DNA from: Clostridiales bacterium UBA3953
GTDB lineage: Bacteria > Bacillota > Clostridia > Oscillospirales > CAG-272
Assembly: GCA_002385415.1 (NCBI GenBank)
Contig: DGDL01000051.1
Span: 1-20,219 of the forward strand
DNA length: 20,219 nt
Reading direction: 5' to 3'
Below the pieces are notes generated by a model. It worked only from the letters and a program-made list of their open reading frames with translations. It was not told the DNA's origin and ran no database searches. This document shows, piece by piece, positions 1 to 7,059 of this stretch. How positions within the stretch are numbered: the stretch's first letter is position 1; every line of letters starts with the position of its first letter. Position numbers and translations under genes: made by a program.

Positions 1-674
1 AGCGAGGCGTCGCCGCGCACCTCTTCGGTTTCACCGGCTCGAATGAGCTTGCCGTTTTTAATAATTGCTATCTTGTCGCACAGCTTTTCTGCGACCTCAA
101 GCACATGTGTCGAAAAAAATATGGCGCTTCCCTGACGGCAAAGCTCACGCATCTCGATTTTAAGCAGATGGCTCGCTTTGGGGTCAAGGCCGACAAACGG
201 TTCGTCCAGCAAAAGCAACTTCGGCTCGTGCATAAGCGCCGAAATCAAGGCCAGCTTCTGCTTCATTCCGTGCGAATATGAGCTTATCGACTGTGCAAGA
301 GCGGGGGTCAGCTCAAACATGTCGGCATATTTTGCTATGCGCTCCTCGCGCTCGGTTTTGCCGACGGAAAATACGTCCGCGATGAAGTTGAGATACTTTA
401 TACCCGACAGAAATTCGTAAAGGTTTGGATTGTCGGGAAGATAAGCGATGCGTCGCTTTACCTCGAGCGGGTTTTCCTTGACGGATATGCCGTCGACATA
501 GATTTCGCCCGAATCAAAAGGCAAAATGCCGCACACCGCCTTGATTGTAGTAGTTTTGCCGGCACCGTTGTGACCGATAAAGCCGCAGATTTCCCCCGCC
601 TGTATGTGGAGCGAAAGGTCGTCCACCGCCTTTTTGGCACCGTATGTTTTGGTAAGACGCTCAATTTTTAGCAT
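1..674 (-). CDS. ABC transporter ATP-binding protein (3' end cut by window)
   Basis: This is the ATPase subunit of an ABC-2-type transporter, which powers a separate membrane permease that should lie just beyond the left edge. About 224 residues are visible, starting MLKIERLTKTYGAKKAV. Walker A is GHNGAGKTT near residue 40, the signature loop reads SYSHGMKQ, and Walker B is LLLLDEPFVGLDP followed by the switch segment FFSTHVLE. The SHGMKQ form of the signature is typical of the CcmA/Nat-like ABC-2 group. The ATG at 672-674 is preceded by AAAGGAG with a 7-nt spacing, which fixes the start. The reading frame is still open at base 1, so the C-terminus is missing. It lies downstream of nadK on the same strand but has its own candidate promoter. 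The substrate cannot be told from the sequence. Confidence 0.93.
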   Translation of the reverse strand, partial: MLKIERLTKTYGAKKAVDDLSLHIQAGEICGFIGHNGAGKTTTIKAVCGILPFDSGEIYVDGISVKENPLEVKRRIAYLPDNPNLYEFLSGIKYLNFIADVFSVGKTEREERIAKYADMFELTPALAQSISSYSHGMKQKLALISALMHEPKLLLLDEPFVGLDPKASHLLKIEMRELCRQGSAIFFSTHVLEVAEKLCDKIAIIKNGKLIRAGETEEVRGDAS

Positions 675-826
675 AAAGCCACTCCTTTGCCGCTACTATA
701 AAGCTGTAGGCGGTTATTTTGCAATTCAGCCGCGTAATCACACGACCTCGCGCAATATATGTCGGCTTCTATCAGCCAACGCTATATTTCATGCATAATT
801 TCCAGCCATATTTTTGCGCTTTTTAT

Positions 827-855
827 ATATTACCACAGCCGATACTGATTGTAAA
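827..855 (-). promoter_or_regulatory. Candidate sigma-A promoter for the ABC ATPase gene
   Basis: On the minus strand a -35 box TTTACA (850-855) is separated by 17 bp from a -10-like TAATAT (827-832). Transcription would start near 820 and leave an untranslated leader of about 145 nt before the ATG at 674. The -10 matches the consensus at only four of six bases. No classical terminator was seen after nadK, so read-through is also possible. Confidence 0.45.
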
Positions 856-912
856 TAAAAAACTGCATTTTTCAGAACCGCGTCAAACAATTAACCGGAG
901 GTCATGCTCCCA

Positions 913-1797
913 TTATTCCGTTATTTTCTTTTGAAGCACACCGTAAAAGCCGGATGAGCCGGATTTTGAGTTCAGTCTGATAAGTTTGGCGGTCAAATTT
1001 GATTTTGTAATGCGGACGCGGTCGCCTCTGCGCAGCCGGTAGGTTTCGCTTCCGTCGACGGTGAGATAAAGCGCCACCGTGTCCGGGCACATATTCTCTA
1101 TTTCAAGCTCGGAGTTGCCGGAGAATACCAGCGGTTTGGCGTAAAGCGTGTGTGGGCAGATCGGGGTGACGCAAATGCAATCGAGCTTGGGGTCGATTAT
1201 CGGGCCGCCTGCCGACATCGAGTATGCGGTGGAGCCGGTCGGGGTTGCCGCGATAAGTCCGTCGGCACGGTATTTTGTCACCGGCCGCCCGTCGCAGTAA
1301 AGCATGATGTCGACCAGCCTTGAAACAGCGCCGTGCGTCACAACCGCGTCGTTGAGCGCCGGGGCCGTCATGTGCGCTTCGCGGTCGAGTCGCAGCAGTG
1401 CCACATCCAGCATTATGCGCTCTTCGATGCTGTATTTGCCTTCGAACAGCTCGTCGACAAGTCCCAGCTCGTCAAGCTCAAGCTCGGCGAGATAACCGAT
1501 TCTGCCTAAATTTATGCCGAGCAGAGGGATGCCGCGCGGCGCCGCTTTTTTGGAAGCGCGTATCATCGAGCCGTCGCCGCCGAGCACAACGCACACATCG
1601 GGCGTTTCGACGGCGCCGTACTTCAGCTTTGCACTGCCGTCCGTCTCAAGCAGCTCGCGAAACACCTCGGCAACATATATTTCACAGTCACGGCGGGCAA
1701 GCTCGGCGATGACCTTTTTTGTCATGTCGAGCCCCGGGTCTTTTACAATGTTTGGAACAAGCTCAATTACCTTATGTTTTGTGTTCACTTTCAGCAC
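913..1797 (-). CDS. nadK: NAD kinase
   Basis: It phosphorylates NAD to NADP in the cytosol, the only de novo route to NADP. The 294-residue product has the family's GGDGS motif at about residues 73-77, the GRIGYLAE segment near 99, the NAD-contacting ND pair at 149-150, and the long conserved stretch DGLIAATPTGSTAYS starting near 179, followed by GGPI. The length is normal for the family. The longest frame starts with GTG at 1795-1797, but its Shine-Dalgarno AAGGAG is only 2 nt away. A second GTG at 1786-1788 lies 11 nt from the same site, so the true start may be three codons later. It is the last clear member of the nusB operon, 54 bp after tlyA. The usual clostridial neighbours argR and recN do not follow. 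Confidence 0.95.
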   Translation of the reverse strand: MLKVNTKHKVIELVPNIVKDPGLDMTKKVIAELARRDCEIYVAEVFRELLETDGSAKLKYGAVETPDVCVVLGGDGSMIRASKKAAPRGIPLLGINLGRIGYLAELELDELGLVDELFEGKYSIEERIMLDVALLRLDREAHMTAPALNDAVVTHGAVSRLVDIMLYCDGRPVTKYRADGLIAATPTGSTAYSMSAGGPIIDPKLDCICVTPICPHTLYAKPLVFSGNSELEIENMCPDTVALYLTVDGSETYRLRRGDRVRITKSNLTAKLIRLNSKSGSSGFYGVLQKKITE

Positions 1798-1851
1798 TAC
1801 TCCTTATGGCGCCCCACGGCATGCCCGCGAGAGCGCATAATGGCAGGCATA

Positions 1852-2601
1852 TCACCTGAGTATGAAACACGCGAGATACTCGACATTGCCGTCACCGCCG
1901 GTGATGGGCGACTGTATAATCCCGCGACAGGTGAAACCGGAGCTTTCGGCCGACCGGACGACGGTATCCACCGCCAATTCTCTCGCCCGCTCGTCTTTTA
2001 CGATGCCGCCTTTGCCGATGTTTTCCCTGCCCGCCTCAAACTGCGGCTTGATAAGGCTGATAAATATGCCGCCCGCCGAAAGCAGGCTTGCCGCGGTGCC
2101 ATGCAGCTTTGTCTGCGATATAAACGACACGTCCATCACGACTATGTCACAGCGCTCGCCGAGCATATCCAAAGTTAAATTGCGGGCGTTAACACCTTCA
2201 AGCGATACAACGCGCACGTCGCTGCGCAGCCGCTCGGCAAGCTGTCCGCGGCCCGAATCTATGGCATACACTTTTTTTGCCCCTCGCTTTAGCAGGCAGT
2301 CGGTGAACCCGCCGGTCGAGGCACCGATGTCCGCCGCCACCATGCCGGCGACATCTATGCCGGGGCTTTCCGTGTCGCCGAGACTAAACTCGTCAAGCGC
2401 CGCCGCAAGCTTGTATCCGCCCCGGCTGACATATTCGATAGGCGCGCCCACAAGCTCAATCCGGTCGTTTTCTCCACATTCAAACGCGGGCTTTGTCACA
2501 ACAACTCCGTTAACCGAAATGCTGCCCGCCTCTATAAGCGCTCGGGCGCGGCTTCGGCTTTCGGCTATGCCACGCCTGTAAACTTCAACATCAAGACGCA
2601 T
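1852..2601 (-). CDS. tlyA: TlyA family 16S/23S rRNA 2'-O-methyltransferase (hemolysin A family)
   Basis: The 249-residue protein has an N-terminal S4 RNA-binding domain (about residues 1-60, with SRSRARALIEAGSISVNG) followed by an FtsJ/RrmJ-like SAM-dependent methyltransferase fold. The SAM motif is DIGASTGGFTD at 91-101. A lysine in SRGGYKL (residue 64), the aspartate of VVMDVSFIS and the lysine of SLIKPQFEAG match the catalytic tetrad of RrmJ-type enzymes. Family members methylate ribose positions in rRNA; some were first described as hemolysins. The ATG overlaps the stop of the upstream DUF212 gene as TGATG, with no separate Shine-Dalgarno, which points to translational coupling. The length is normal for the family. 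Confidence 0.93.
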   Translation of the reverse strand: MRLDVEVYRRGIAESRSRARALIEAGSISVNGVVVTKPAFECGENDRIELVGAPIEYVSRGGYKLAAALDEFSLGDTESPGIDVAGMVAADIGASTGGFTDCLLKRGAKKVYAIDSGRGQLAERLRSDVRVVSLEGVNARNLTLDMLGERCDIVVMDVSFISQTKLHGTAASLLSAGGIFISLIKPQFEAGRENIGKGGIVKDERARELAVDTVVRSAESSGFTCRGIIQSPITGGDGNVEYLACFILR

Positions 2602-3041
2602 CAGTAGTTATACAAAATCGTCGGAATCAGTATGCCGAGTATCGCCCCGCCGAACACTTCCGGCGGGGTGTGACCGAGAAGCTCCTTCAGTTGAGCCTGC
2701 ATATCTTCTTCAAAATCGCTAAGATAGTCTTGCGTGAGTATGTTTATACGCCTTGCCTGCTCTCCCGCGGCTCTGCGTACGCCTGCCGCATCGTACATGA
2801 CAATAAACGCAAGTATGGCCGCAATCGCAAATTCCGGGCTGCCAAAGCCAACCTGAAACCCGATTGCCGTCGCGAGCGAACAGACTGTTGCCGAATGAGA
2901 GCTCGGCATCCCGCCCGACTGTATCAGCACAAGGAGATTAATCCTGCGCTCGCGAATGTTCACGATTATAAATTTCATCAGCTGAGCCGATACCCAAGCC
3001 AGCGCTGCGCATATAAGCGGATTATTGTTAAAAATATCCAT
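2601..3041 (-). CDS. DUF212 (divergent PAP2) family membrane protein
   Basis: This is a 146-residue integral membrane protein of the DUF212 family, distantly related to PAP2 phosphatases. The family signature SGGMPSSHSA is near residue 42, YDAAGVRRAAGEQA near residue 83, and LKELLGHTPPEVFGG near the C-terminus. Hydrophobic stretches suggest three or four membrane segments. By analogy with PAP2 enzymes it may act on a lipid-linked or other phosphate, but the biochemical role is not established. Its position directly after the prenyl diphosphate synthase suggests, as an inference, a link to polyprenyl phosphate metabolism. It starts 24 bp after ispA and overlaps tlyA by one base. In many Clostridia dxs occupies this position. 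Confidence 0.9.
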   Translation of the reverse strand: MDIFNNNPLICAALAWVSAQLMKFIIVNIRERRINLLVLIQSGGMPSSHSATVCSLATAIGFQVGFGSPEFAIAAILAFIVMYDAAGVRRAAGEQARRINILTQDYLSDFEEDMQAQLKELLGHTPPEVFGGAILGILIPTILYNY

Positions 3042-3065
3042 GTGTGTGCGTCCAAATTGTGTAGT

Positions 3066-3914
3066 TTATTTGTCTCTGTCGCGGATAAACTCACAGAAAT
3101 CGCGCATAACCCCGTCCCTGTCATATTCGGCGACGGCCGCCGCCGCTTCGTCGGTCAGCTTCTTTGCGTAACTCTGAGCTTCTTCCGGCGTCAGATATGT
3201 CAGATATGTTGTTTTGTTATCTTCCGTGCCCATGTCGAGCAGGTCGTCCGTCAGCTGAAAAGCGAGACCAAGCCGCTCGGCAAAAAGTTCGGCTGCTGCT
3301 CTCTCTTTTGCGCCTGCGCCCGCGGCAATGCAGCCGAGCAGGCAGGACGCGCGTATGAGCGCCCCGGTCTTCAGCATGTTCATTTTGGTGAGCCGCTCGT
3401 AGCTCAGCCGCTTTTTTTCGCCGGCAAGGTCGAGCTGCTGTCCGCCCACCATGCCCGACGCACCCGCACACTCGGCAAGAATGCGTATGCCCTCAAGCTT
3501 TGCTTCTGCGCTCAGCTGCTCGGCAGAGGCCGCAAGCTCGAACGCGGCGGTAAGCAGCGCGTCGCCTGCAAGCAGTGCCAGCGCCTCGCCGTAAGCCGCA
3601 TGGCAAGATGGCTTTCCCCGCCTGAACTGGTCGTTGTCCATGCAGGGCAAATCGTCGTGGACGAGCGAATAGCTGTGCACCGCCTCCACAGCGCAGGCAA
3701 AAGGCAGCGCAGCCGAGACAGAGCCGCCCAGCATCCTGCAAAACTCGAGCACCAAAAACGGCCGGATGCGCTTGCCGCCTTCCGCGGTGGCATAGTCCAT
3801 TGCCTCCCAAAGCTCGGGATAATCGTCGTCATAGTAGCGGCGCAGGAAATTTTTCAGGGCTTCCCCTGTCAGCGCGGCCGCTTCACTCAACCGGCTCGAA
3901 AGGCTGCTCTTCAT
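3066..3914 (-). CDS. ispA: Polyprenyl synthetase, farnesyl diphosphate synthase type, with a shortened loop after the second Asp-rich motif
   Basis: It condenses IPP with allylic diphosphates to supply farnesyl diphosphate for cell-wall lipid carriers and quinones. Visible in the 282 residues are GGKRIRP (46-52), the first Asp-rich motif DDLPCMD (87-93) with RRG after it, GGQ (157-159), KTG (182-184), FQ (219-220) and the second Asp-rich motif DDLLD (223-227). Only six residues, MGTEDN, separate DDLLD from K234-TTY, where I recall about 19 in E. coli IspA. The conserved Gly-Lys that normally lies there (Lys257 of human FPPS) is absent, while the next lysine is kept. A 9-bp tandem repeat sits just downstream. 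The ATG has an AAGGA site 8 nt upstream and the gene overlaps xseB by 32 bp. The overall family is secure; full activity is not. Confidence 0.93.
   Translation of the reverse strand: MKSSLSSRLSEAAALTGEALKNFLRRYYDDDYPELWEAMDYATAEGGKRIRPFLVLEFCRMLGGSVSAALPFACAVEAVHSYSLVHDDLPCMDNDQFRRGKPSCHAAYGEALALLAGDALLTAAFELAASAEQLSAEAKLEGIRILAECAGASGMVGGQQLDLAGEKKRLSYERLTKMNMLKTGALIRASCLLGCIAAGAGAKERAAAELFAERLGLAFQLTDDLLDMGTEDNKTTYLTYLTPEEAQSYAKKLTDEAAAAVAEYDRDGVMRDFCEFIRDRDK
3190..3207. repeat. 9-bp tandem duplication inside ispA
   Basis: GTCAGATAT occurs twice in immediate succession (3190-3198 and 3199-3207). On the coding strand it encodes the repeated tripeptide TYL in KTTYLTYLTPEE, a few codons after the shortened loop of ispA. 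Confidence 0.9.
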
Positions 3915-4137
3915 AGCTGCCGTCCTTATTTTTAAAGAGTGTTTTTATTTTCTGCTCGGCGCTGTCCAGCCTGTCGGTGCATATTTTGACCAGCGCAACG
4001 CCTTCCTCGAACATAGACAACGACTCGTCGAGTGGGGCGGTGCCGCTCTCCAGCGCGCGTACTATCTCCTCAAGCCGCGCCAGCGCCGCCTCGAACGTGA
4101 TGTTGGTTTTATCTTCCATAATTGCTCGCATCTCCAT
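3883..4137 (-). CDS. xseB: Exodeoxyribonuclease VII small subunit
   Basis: The small subunit of exonuclease VII forms a helical bundle that binds several copies per XseA and is needed for degradation of single-stranded DNA. The 84-residue frame contains the family core TFEAALARLEEIVRALESG, followed by LDESLSMFEEGVALVKIC and an LDSAEQKIKTL helix. It ends in an acidic tail. Three ATGs are possible. The outermost at 4137 has no clear ribosome site, while the one at 4117-4119 (MEDKTNITFEAAL) fits the family length of about 75-80 residues and has purine-rich GGAG 12 nt and CGAG 5 nt upstream. The gene is 25 bp after xseA and its last 32 bases overlap the start of ispA. Confidence 0.93.
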   Translation of the reverse strand: MEMRAIMEDKTNITFEAALARLEEIVRALESGTAPLDESLSMFEEGVALVKICTDRLDSAEQKIKTLFKNKDGSYEEQPFEPVE

Positions 4138-4162
4138 GCTGCCGCGATTGTACGCGGTTATT

Positions 4163-5464
4163 TTATTTTTCGTCCGGTTGACTGTCGGGGCGTATGCGTG
4201 TCACCTTTCCGTCCACCGTACCGTCGGAGGTTCTGAAACTGATGTTGTCCCCGATTTTTACCTGCGACACGCTTTTTATCAGCTCGCCGCTTTCGCCAAA
4301 AACCGCGGAATAGCCGCGGGTAATCGTTTTCATTGGATTCAGCGCTTCAAGCGTGGCGGTTTCGCGAATAAAAGCGTTGCGTTTTTCGGCAAGCAGCTTC
4401 AAAATCGCGCTCTCCAGCCTGCCGGCATAGCCGTCGAAGGTCGTGCGCTTTTTTGAAATAAGCAGTTTTGCCGCGCTAACCAGCCGCCGCTCGTCCGAAA
4501 GCAGCATCATGCGCTTCTCATCAAGTATACGTTCGGGTGATGTAAGTACATGCCGCTCGGCAAATTGCTTCAGCCGCGCCCTGTCGCGCTCAAGCCGTTT
4601 GGAAATAAGCAGCTCCATGCGCCCGATTATGTTGTTTATCTTGCGTTTCAGCTCTCCCGTGTCGGGGACCGCAAGTTCCGCGGCTGCAGACGGTGTGGGC
4701 GTGCGTTTGTCGGCCACAAAATCGACGATTGTAAAGTCGATTTCATGCCCGACGGCGGATATGACCGGCACAGGACATTCGGCGACCGCGCGCGCAAGCC
4801 CCTCGTCGTTGAATGCCCAAAGGTCCTCTATAGAACCGCCGCCCCGTCCTATAATGATAACGTCGACGCTGCGCGTGCTGCCGAAGTATTTAATCCCTTC
4901 TATCAATTGAGGCGGCGCTTCTGCGCCCTGCACGAGCGACGGGAACAGCACAAGCTCGGCAAACGGGAAACGCCGGCGCGTTATGTTTATCATATCGCGC
5001 AGCGCAGCGCCGGTCGGTGAGGTTATAATTCCGACGCGCAGCGGTATTTTGGGAAGCGGCTTCTTGCGTGATTCGTCAAACAGTCCCTCGGCCGCCAGTT
5101 TGTTTTTAAGCTGCTCGAACGCCAGATACAGCGCCCCGAGGCCATCAGGCTCAAGCGACTCGCAGTATAGCTGGTACTGCCCGTCCCGAACAAAAACCGA
5201 AACCCGGCCTTTTGCCAACACTTTCATGCCGTTTTGGGGAACGAATTTCAGCTTTGCGGCCGCCGATCTGAACATAACGGCCTTTACCGCCGCGGTTTCG
5301 TCTTTGAGCGTGAAATAAAGGTGCCCGCTGCGGTGGCTTGTAAAGTTGGAAATCTCGCCTTTGACATACAAATCAGCCAGCAGCGGCTCGCTGTCGAGCA
5401 GCATTTTTACATATTCGTTGACCTGTGAGACGGTCAACACTTTCGGTTCAAATGCATTTACCAT
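4163..5464 (-). CDS. xseA: Exodeoxyribonuclease VII large subunit
   Basis: This is the catalytic subunit of exonuclease VII, which digests single-stranded DNA in both directions during repair. The 433-residue protein has an N-terminal OB-fold domain (about residues 10-105, with LTVSQVNEYVK and SGHLYFTLKD). The catalytic domain carries the motifs ITSPTGAALRDM, IIIGRGGGSIEDLWAFN and GHEIDFTIVDFVADKRTPTP, then AAE. A long charged coiled region follows, and a short C-terminal beta segment contains ITRGYSAVF. Length and motif order are normal. The ATG at 5462-5464 lies inside the 3' end of the upstream TsaD-like gene (17-bp overlap) with only a weak GGA upstream, so translation is probably coupled. 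Confidence 0.97.
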   Translation of the reverse strand: MVNAFEPKVLTVSQVNEYVKMLLDSEPLLADLYVKGEISNFTSHRSGHLYFTLKDETAAVKAVMFRSAAAKLKFVPQNGMKVLAKGRVSVFVRDGQYQLYCESLEPDGLGALYLAFEQLKNKLAAEGLFDESRKKPLPKIPLRVGIITSPTGAALRDMINITRRRFPFAELVLFPSLVQGAEAPPQLIEGIKYFGSTRSVDVIIIGRGGGSIEDLWAFNDEGLARAVAECPVPVISAVGHEIDFTIVDFVADKRTPTPSAAAELAVPDTGELKRKINNIIGRMELLISKRLERDRARLKQFAERHVLTSPERILDEKRMMLLSDERRLVSAAKLLISKKRTTFDGYAGRLESAILKLLAEKRNAFIRETATLEALNPMKTITRGYSAVFGESGELIKSVSQVKIGDNISFRTSDGTVDGKVTRIRPDSQPDEK

Positions 5465-6377
5465 CGGTATATTCCATTTCGGTCAGCAGTGCTATTCCGA
5501 CCGCATTGTCGCAAGAAAGCTCGGGCGGTGCGAAATATGCGTCAAACTTGTTTTTTATCGCCGCGGCAATCAGCTTGTTGCTCATAACGCCGCCAGCGCA
5601 TATAAGCGGTATGCCCGGATAGCGCTGCGTTGCGTTTTCCGTGACTGCAACAAGCGTGCGCGCGATAAATTCGAGAGTATACAGCGCAACCGAGGCCGGC
5701 TCCTCTCCGCGCTCAAGCAAAGCCGCGGCTTTGTTTTCAAGCCCCGACAGGTTGAGGTCGCAGCCGCGCACACTCACGCGCACCGGCTCGCGCGGGAGCC
5801 GGCCGCTCTCGGCGAGCCGCTCAAGCTCAGGCCCGCAGGGAAACTTCAGCCCCAGCCGGACGCCTATGCGGTCGATCGCCATTCCGGCGCTGATGTCAAG
5901 CGTGCCGCCGAGCCGGGTTATCATGCGGTTTTTGACATGGAGAAGCTCTGTCGTCCCGCCCGAAACATGAAATGAAAGAAACTCACCGCCCCCGCACCAA
6001 AGCTCGGTTTTGCCACAGCCAAAAAGCGCGGCCATGATGTGGCCCGCCTGATGCGAAAATTTATAAAGAGGCACGCCAAGCAGATTTGCCAGCGTGGACG
6101 CTGCCGCCACTCCCGCAAGAAAACACGGCATGTACGAGCCCGGCACGTCGCGCGGCGCATGGGCGCATCCCACCGCCGACGGGTTGTGGCTGCCGAGCCG
6201 CGCGGTGACCTCGGGCAGGTTTTTTGTATGCGAAAAAAGCGCGTCGCTTTGCCGCAGACCGCGCTCGCCCTCGGCTACAGAAAGCATGATTCGCACCGAC
6301 GACACAATCTCACCGTCCCGGACAGCCGCCGCGGAGGTTGTATAGTTGCTTGTGTCGAAACCGATAAAAACGCTCAT
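5448..6377 (-). CDS. TsaD/Kae1-like (M22 glycoprotease family) paralogue of unknown function
   Basis: The 309-residue protein has the ASKHA-type fold of TsaD, the tRNA threonylcarbamoyladenosine enzyme formerly called O-sialoglycoprotein endopeptidase. It is clearly divergent. It opens with GFDTSNYTTS, keeps the metal-binding pair in HQAGH (His109 and His113), and has FHVSGGTTEL (near 137), CGPELERLAESG (near 181), CAGGVMSN (260-267) and DNAVGIA (290-296). Canonical TsaD would normally read H-M-E-G-H and carry a GPGL segment, which is PRDVPG here. This looks like the paralogue found next to xseA in several Clostridia rather than TsaD itself; the function is unknown. The start overlaps nusB as ATGA, and the stop lies inside xseA. 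Confidence 0.88.
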   Translation of the reverse strand: MSVFIGFDTSNYTTSAAAVRDGEIVSSVRIMLSVAEGERGLRQSDALFSHTKNLPEVTARLGSHNPSAVGCAHAPRDVPGSYMPCFLAGVAAASTLANLLGVPLYKFSHQAGHIMAALFGCGKTELWCGGGEFLSFHVSGGTTELLHVKNRMITRLGGTLDISAGMAIDRIGVRLGLKFPCGPELERLAESGRLPREPVRVSVRGCDLNLSGLENKAAALLERGEEPASVALYTLEFIARTLVAVTENATQRYPGIPLICAGGVMSNKLIAAAIKNKFDAYFAPPELSCDNAVGIALLTEMEYTDGKCI

Positions 6378-6796
6378 TTTTGGGAGTCGCGGGCTTTGAT
6401 GCCCTCAACCTCGGCAACTTTGTTCAGCACGCCGTTAATAAACGCCGGCGCCTTTTCATGGTCGAATTTTTTTGCAAGCTCAACCGCTTCGTTTATCGAA
6501 ACCGTAAACGGGATGTCCGGTATATACAGCATCTCGCATACCGACAACCGCATGATGGCAAGCGAGGTCTTTGACATGCGAGAAAGCGACCAGCCGACCG
6601 CGCACGCTGCGATTTTCTCGTCGATTGCAGCCTTGTGGTCTACCACATTATAAAACAGTTCGCGTATATAGCCGTTATCCTCGAATTTGCGGCACTCGAG
6701 CGCGTTTTCGTACAAAACGTCCGGGCTGACTTCAAAGTTAAACTCATGCTCAAAAATAAGTTCAAACGCAAGCTCGCGCGCTCTGCGTCTTTCCAT
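6374..6796 (-). CDS. nusB: Transcription antitermination factor NusB
   Basis: NusB binds boxA RNA with NusE/S10 and prevents premature termination in rRNA operons. The product from this start is 140 residues: MERRRARELAFELIFEHEF at the N-terminus, the NusB helical domain, and the C-terminal segments MRLSVCEMLY, IPFTVSINEAVELAKKF and APAFINGVLNKVAE, all family hallmarks. An in-frame ATG six codons upstream (6814) has no ribosome site, whereas the chosen ATG at 6794-6796 has GGATGGA about 6 nt upstream and fits the family N-terminus. It is the first gene of the long minus-strand operon, with a consensus promoter about 50 bp upstream. It overlaps the TsaD-like gene by 4 bp. Confidence 0.95.
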   Translation of the reverse strand: MERRRARELAFELIFEHEFNFEVSPDVLYENALECRKFEDNGYIRELFYNVVDHKAAIDEKIAACAVGWSLSRMSKTSLAIMRLSVCEMLYIPDIPFTVSINEAVELAKKFDHEKAPAFINGVLNKVAEVEGIKARDSQK

Positions 6797-6849
6797 TACA
6801 AGTCCATCCATCAATAAATATTTGCTGTTAAAACGATACAGTATTGAGA

Positions 6850-6879
6850 ATTATACAGTATTTAAGTATTGCTTGTCAA
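6850..6879 (-). promoter_or_regulatory. Sigma-A promoter of the nusB operon
   Basis: On the minus strand, TTGACA (6874-6879) and TATAAT (6850-6855) match both consensus hexamers exactly, with an 18-bp spacer. The start of transcription would be near 6843, giving a leader of about 47 nt before nusB. This is the strongest-looking promoter in the window and should drive all eight genes down to nadK. Confidence 0.85.
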
Positions 6880-6972
6880 GGCAAAATAAAGCAAAGGAAT
6901 ATGCGCGGCTACTTGCCCGAGTCGGCTTATATGATACCCCGCCTGCACCGGCGTTTATGCCGCGGAGCGTGT

Positions 6973-7001
6973 TTGCCGGCGCCGTATTGGGGCCGTATAG
7001 G
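6973..7001 (+). promoter_or_regulatory. Weak candidate promoter for the FAD/Rieske oxidoreductase
   Basis: TTGCCG (6973-6978) and TATAGG (6996-7001) with a 17-bp spacer are four-of-six matches each to the sigma-A hexamers. It is the best arrangement I can find between 6880 and the gene start at 7060. Another sigma factor or an activator could be used instead. The rest of this GC-rich 180-bp leader shows no known riboswitch. Confidence 0.25.
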
Positions 7002-7059
7002 AATAGTAGAAAGGAATGCGAGTGATAATATTGCAAAAGAAACATCGGAGGGACAAGCG

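Noticed and set aside
2670..3935. A 421-codon open frame on the plus strand
   Set aside because: It is antisense to the DUF212 and ispA genes, which carry full family motifs. Its Cys/Arg-rich sequence is a reading artefact of GC-rich codons on the opposite strand.
6844..7059. 72-codon N-terminal extension of the FAD/Rieske protein
   Set aside because: It lacks a ribosome site and family similarity, starts inside the divergent promoter, and a strong GGAGGG-ATG start exists at 7060.
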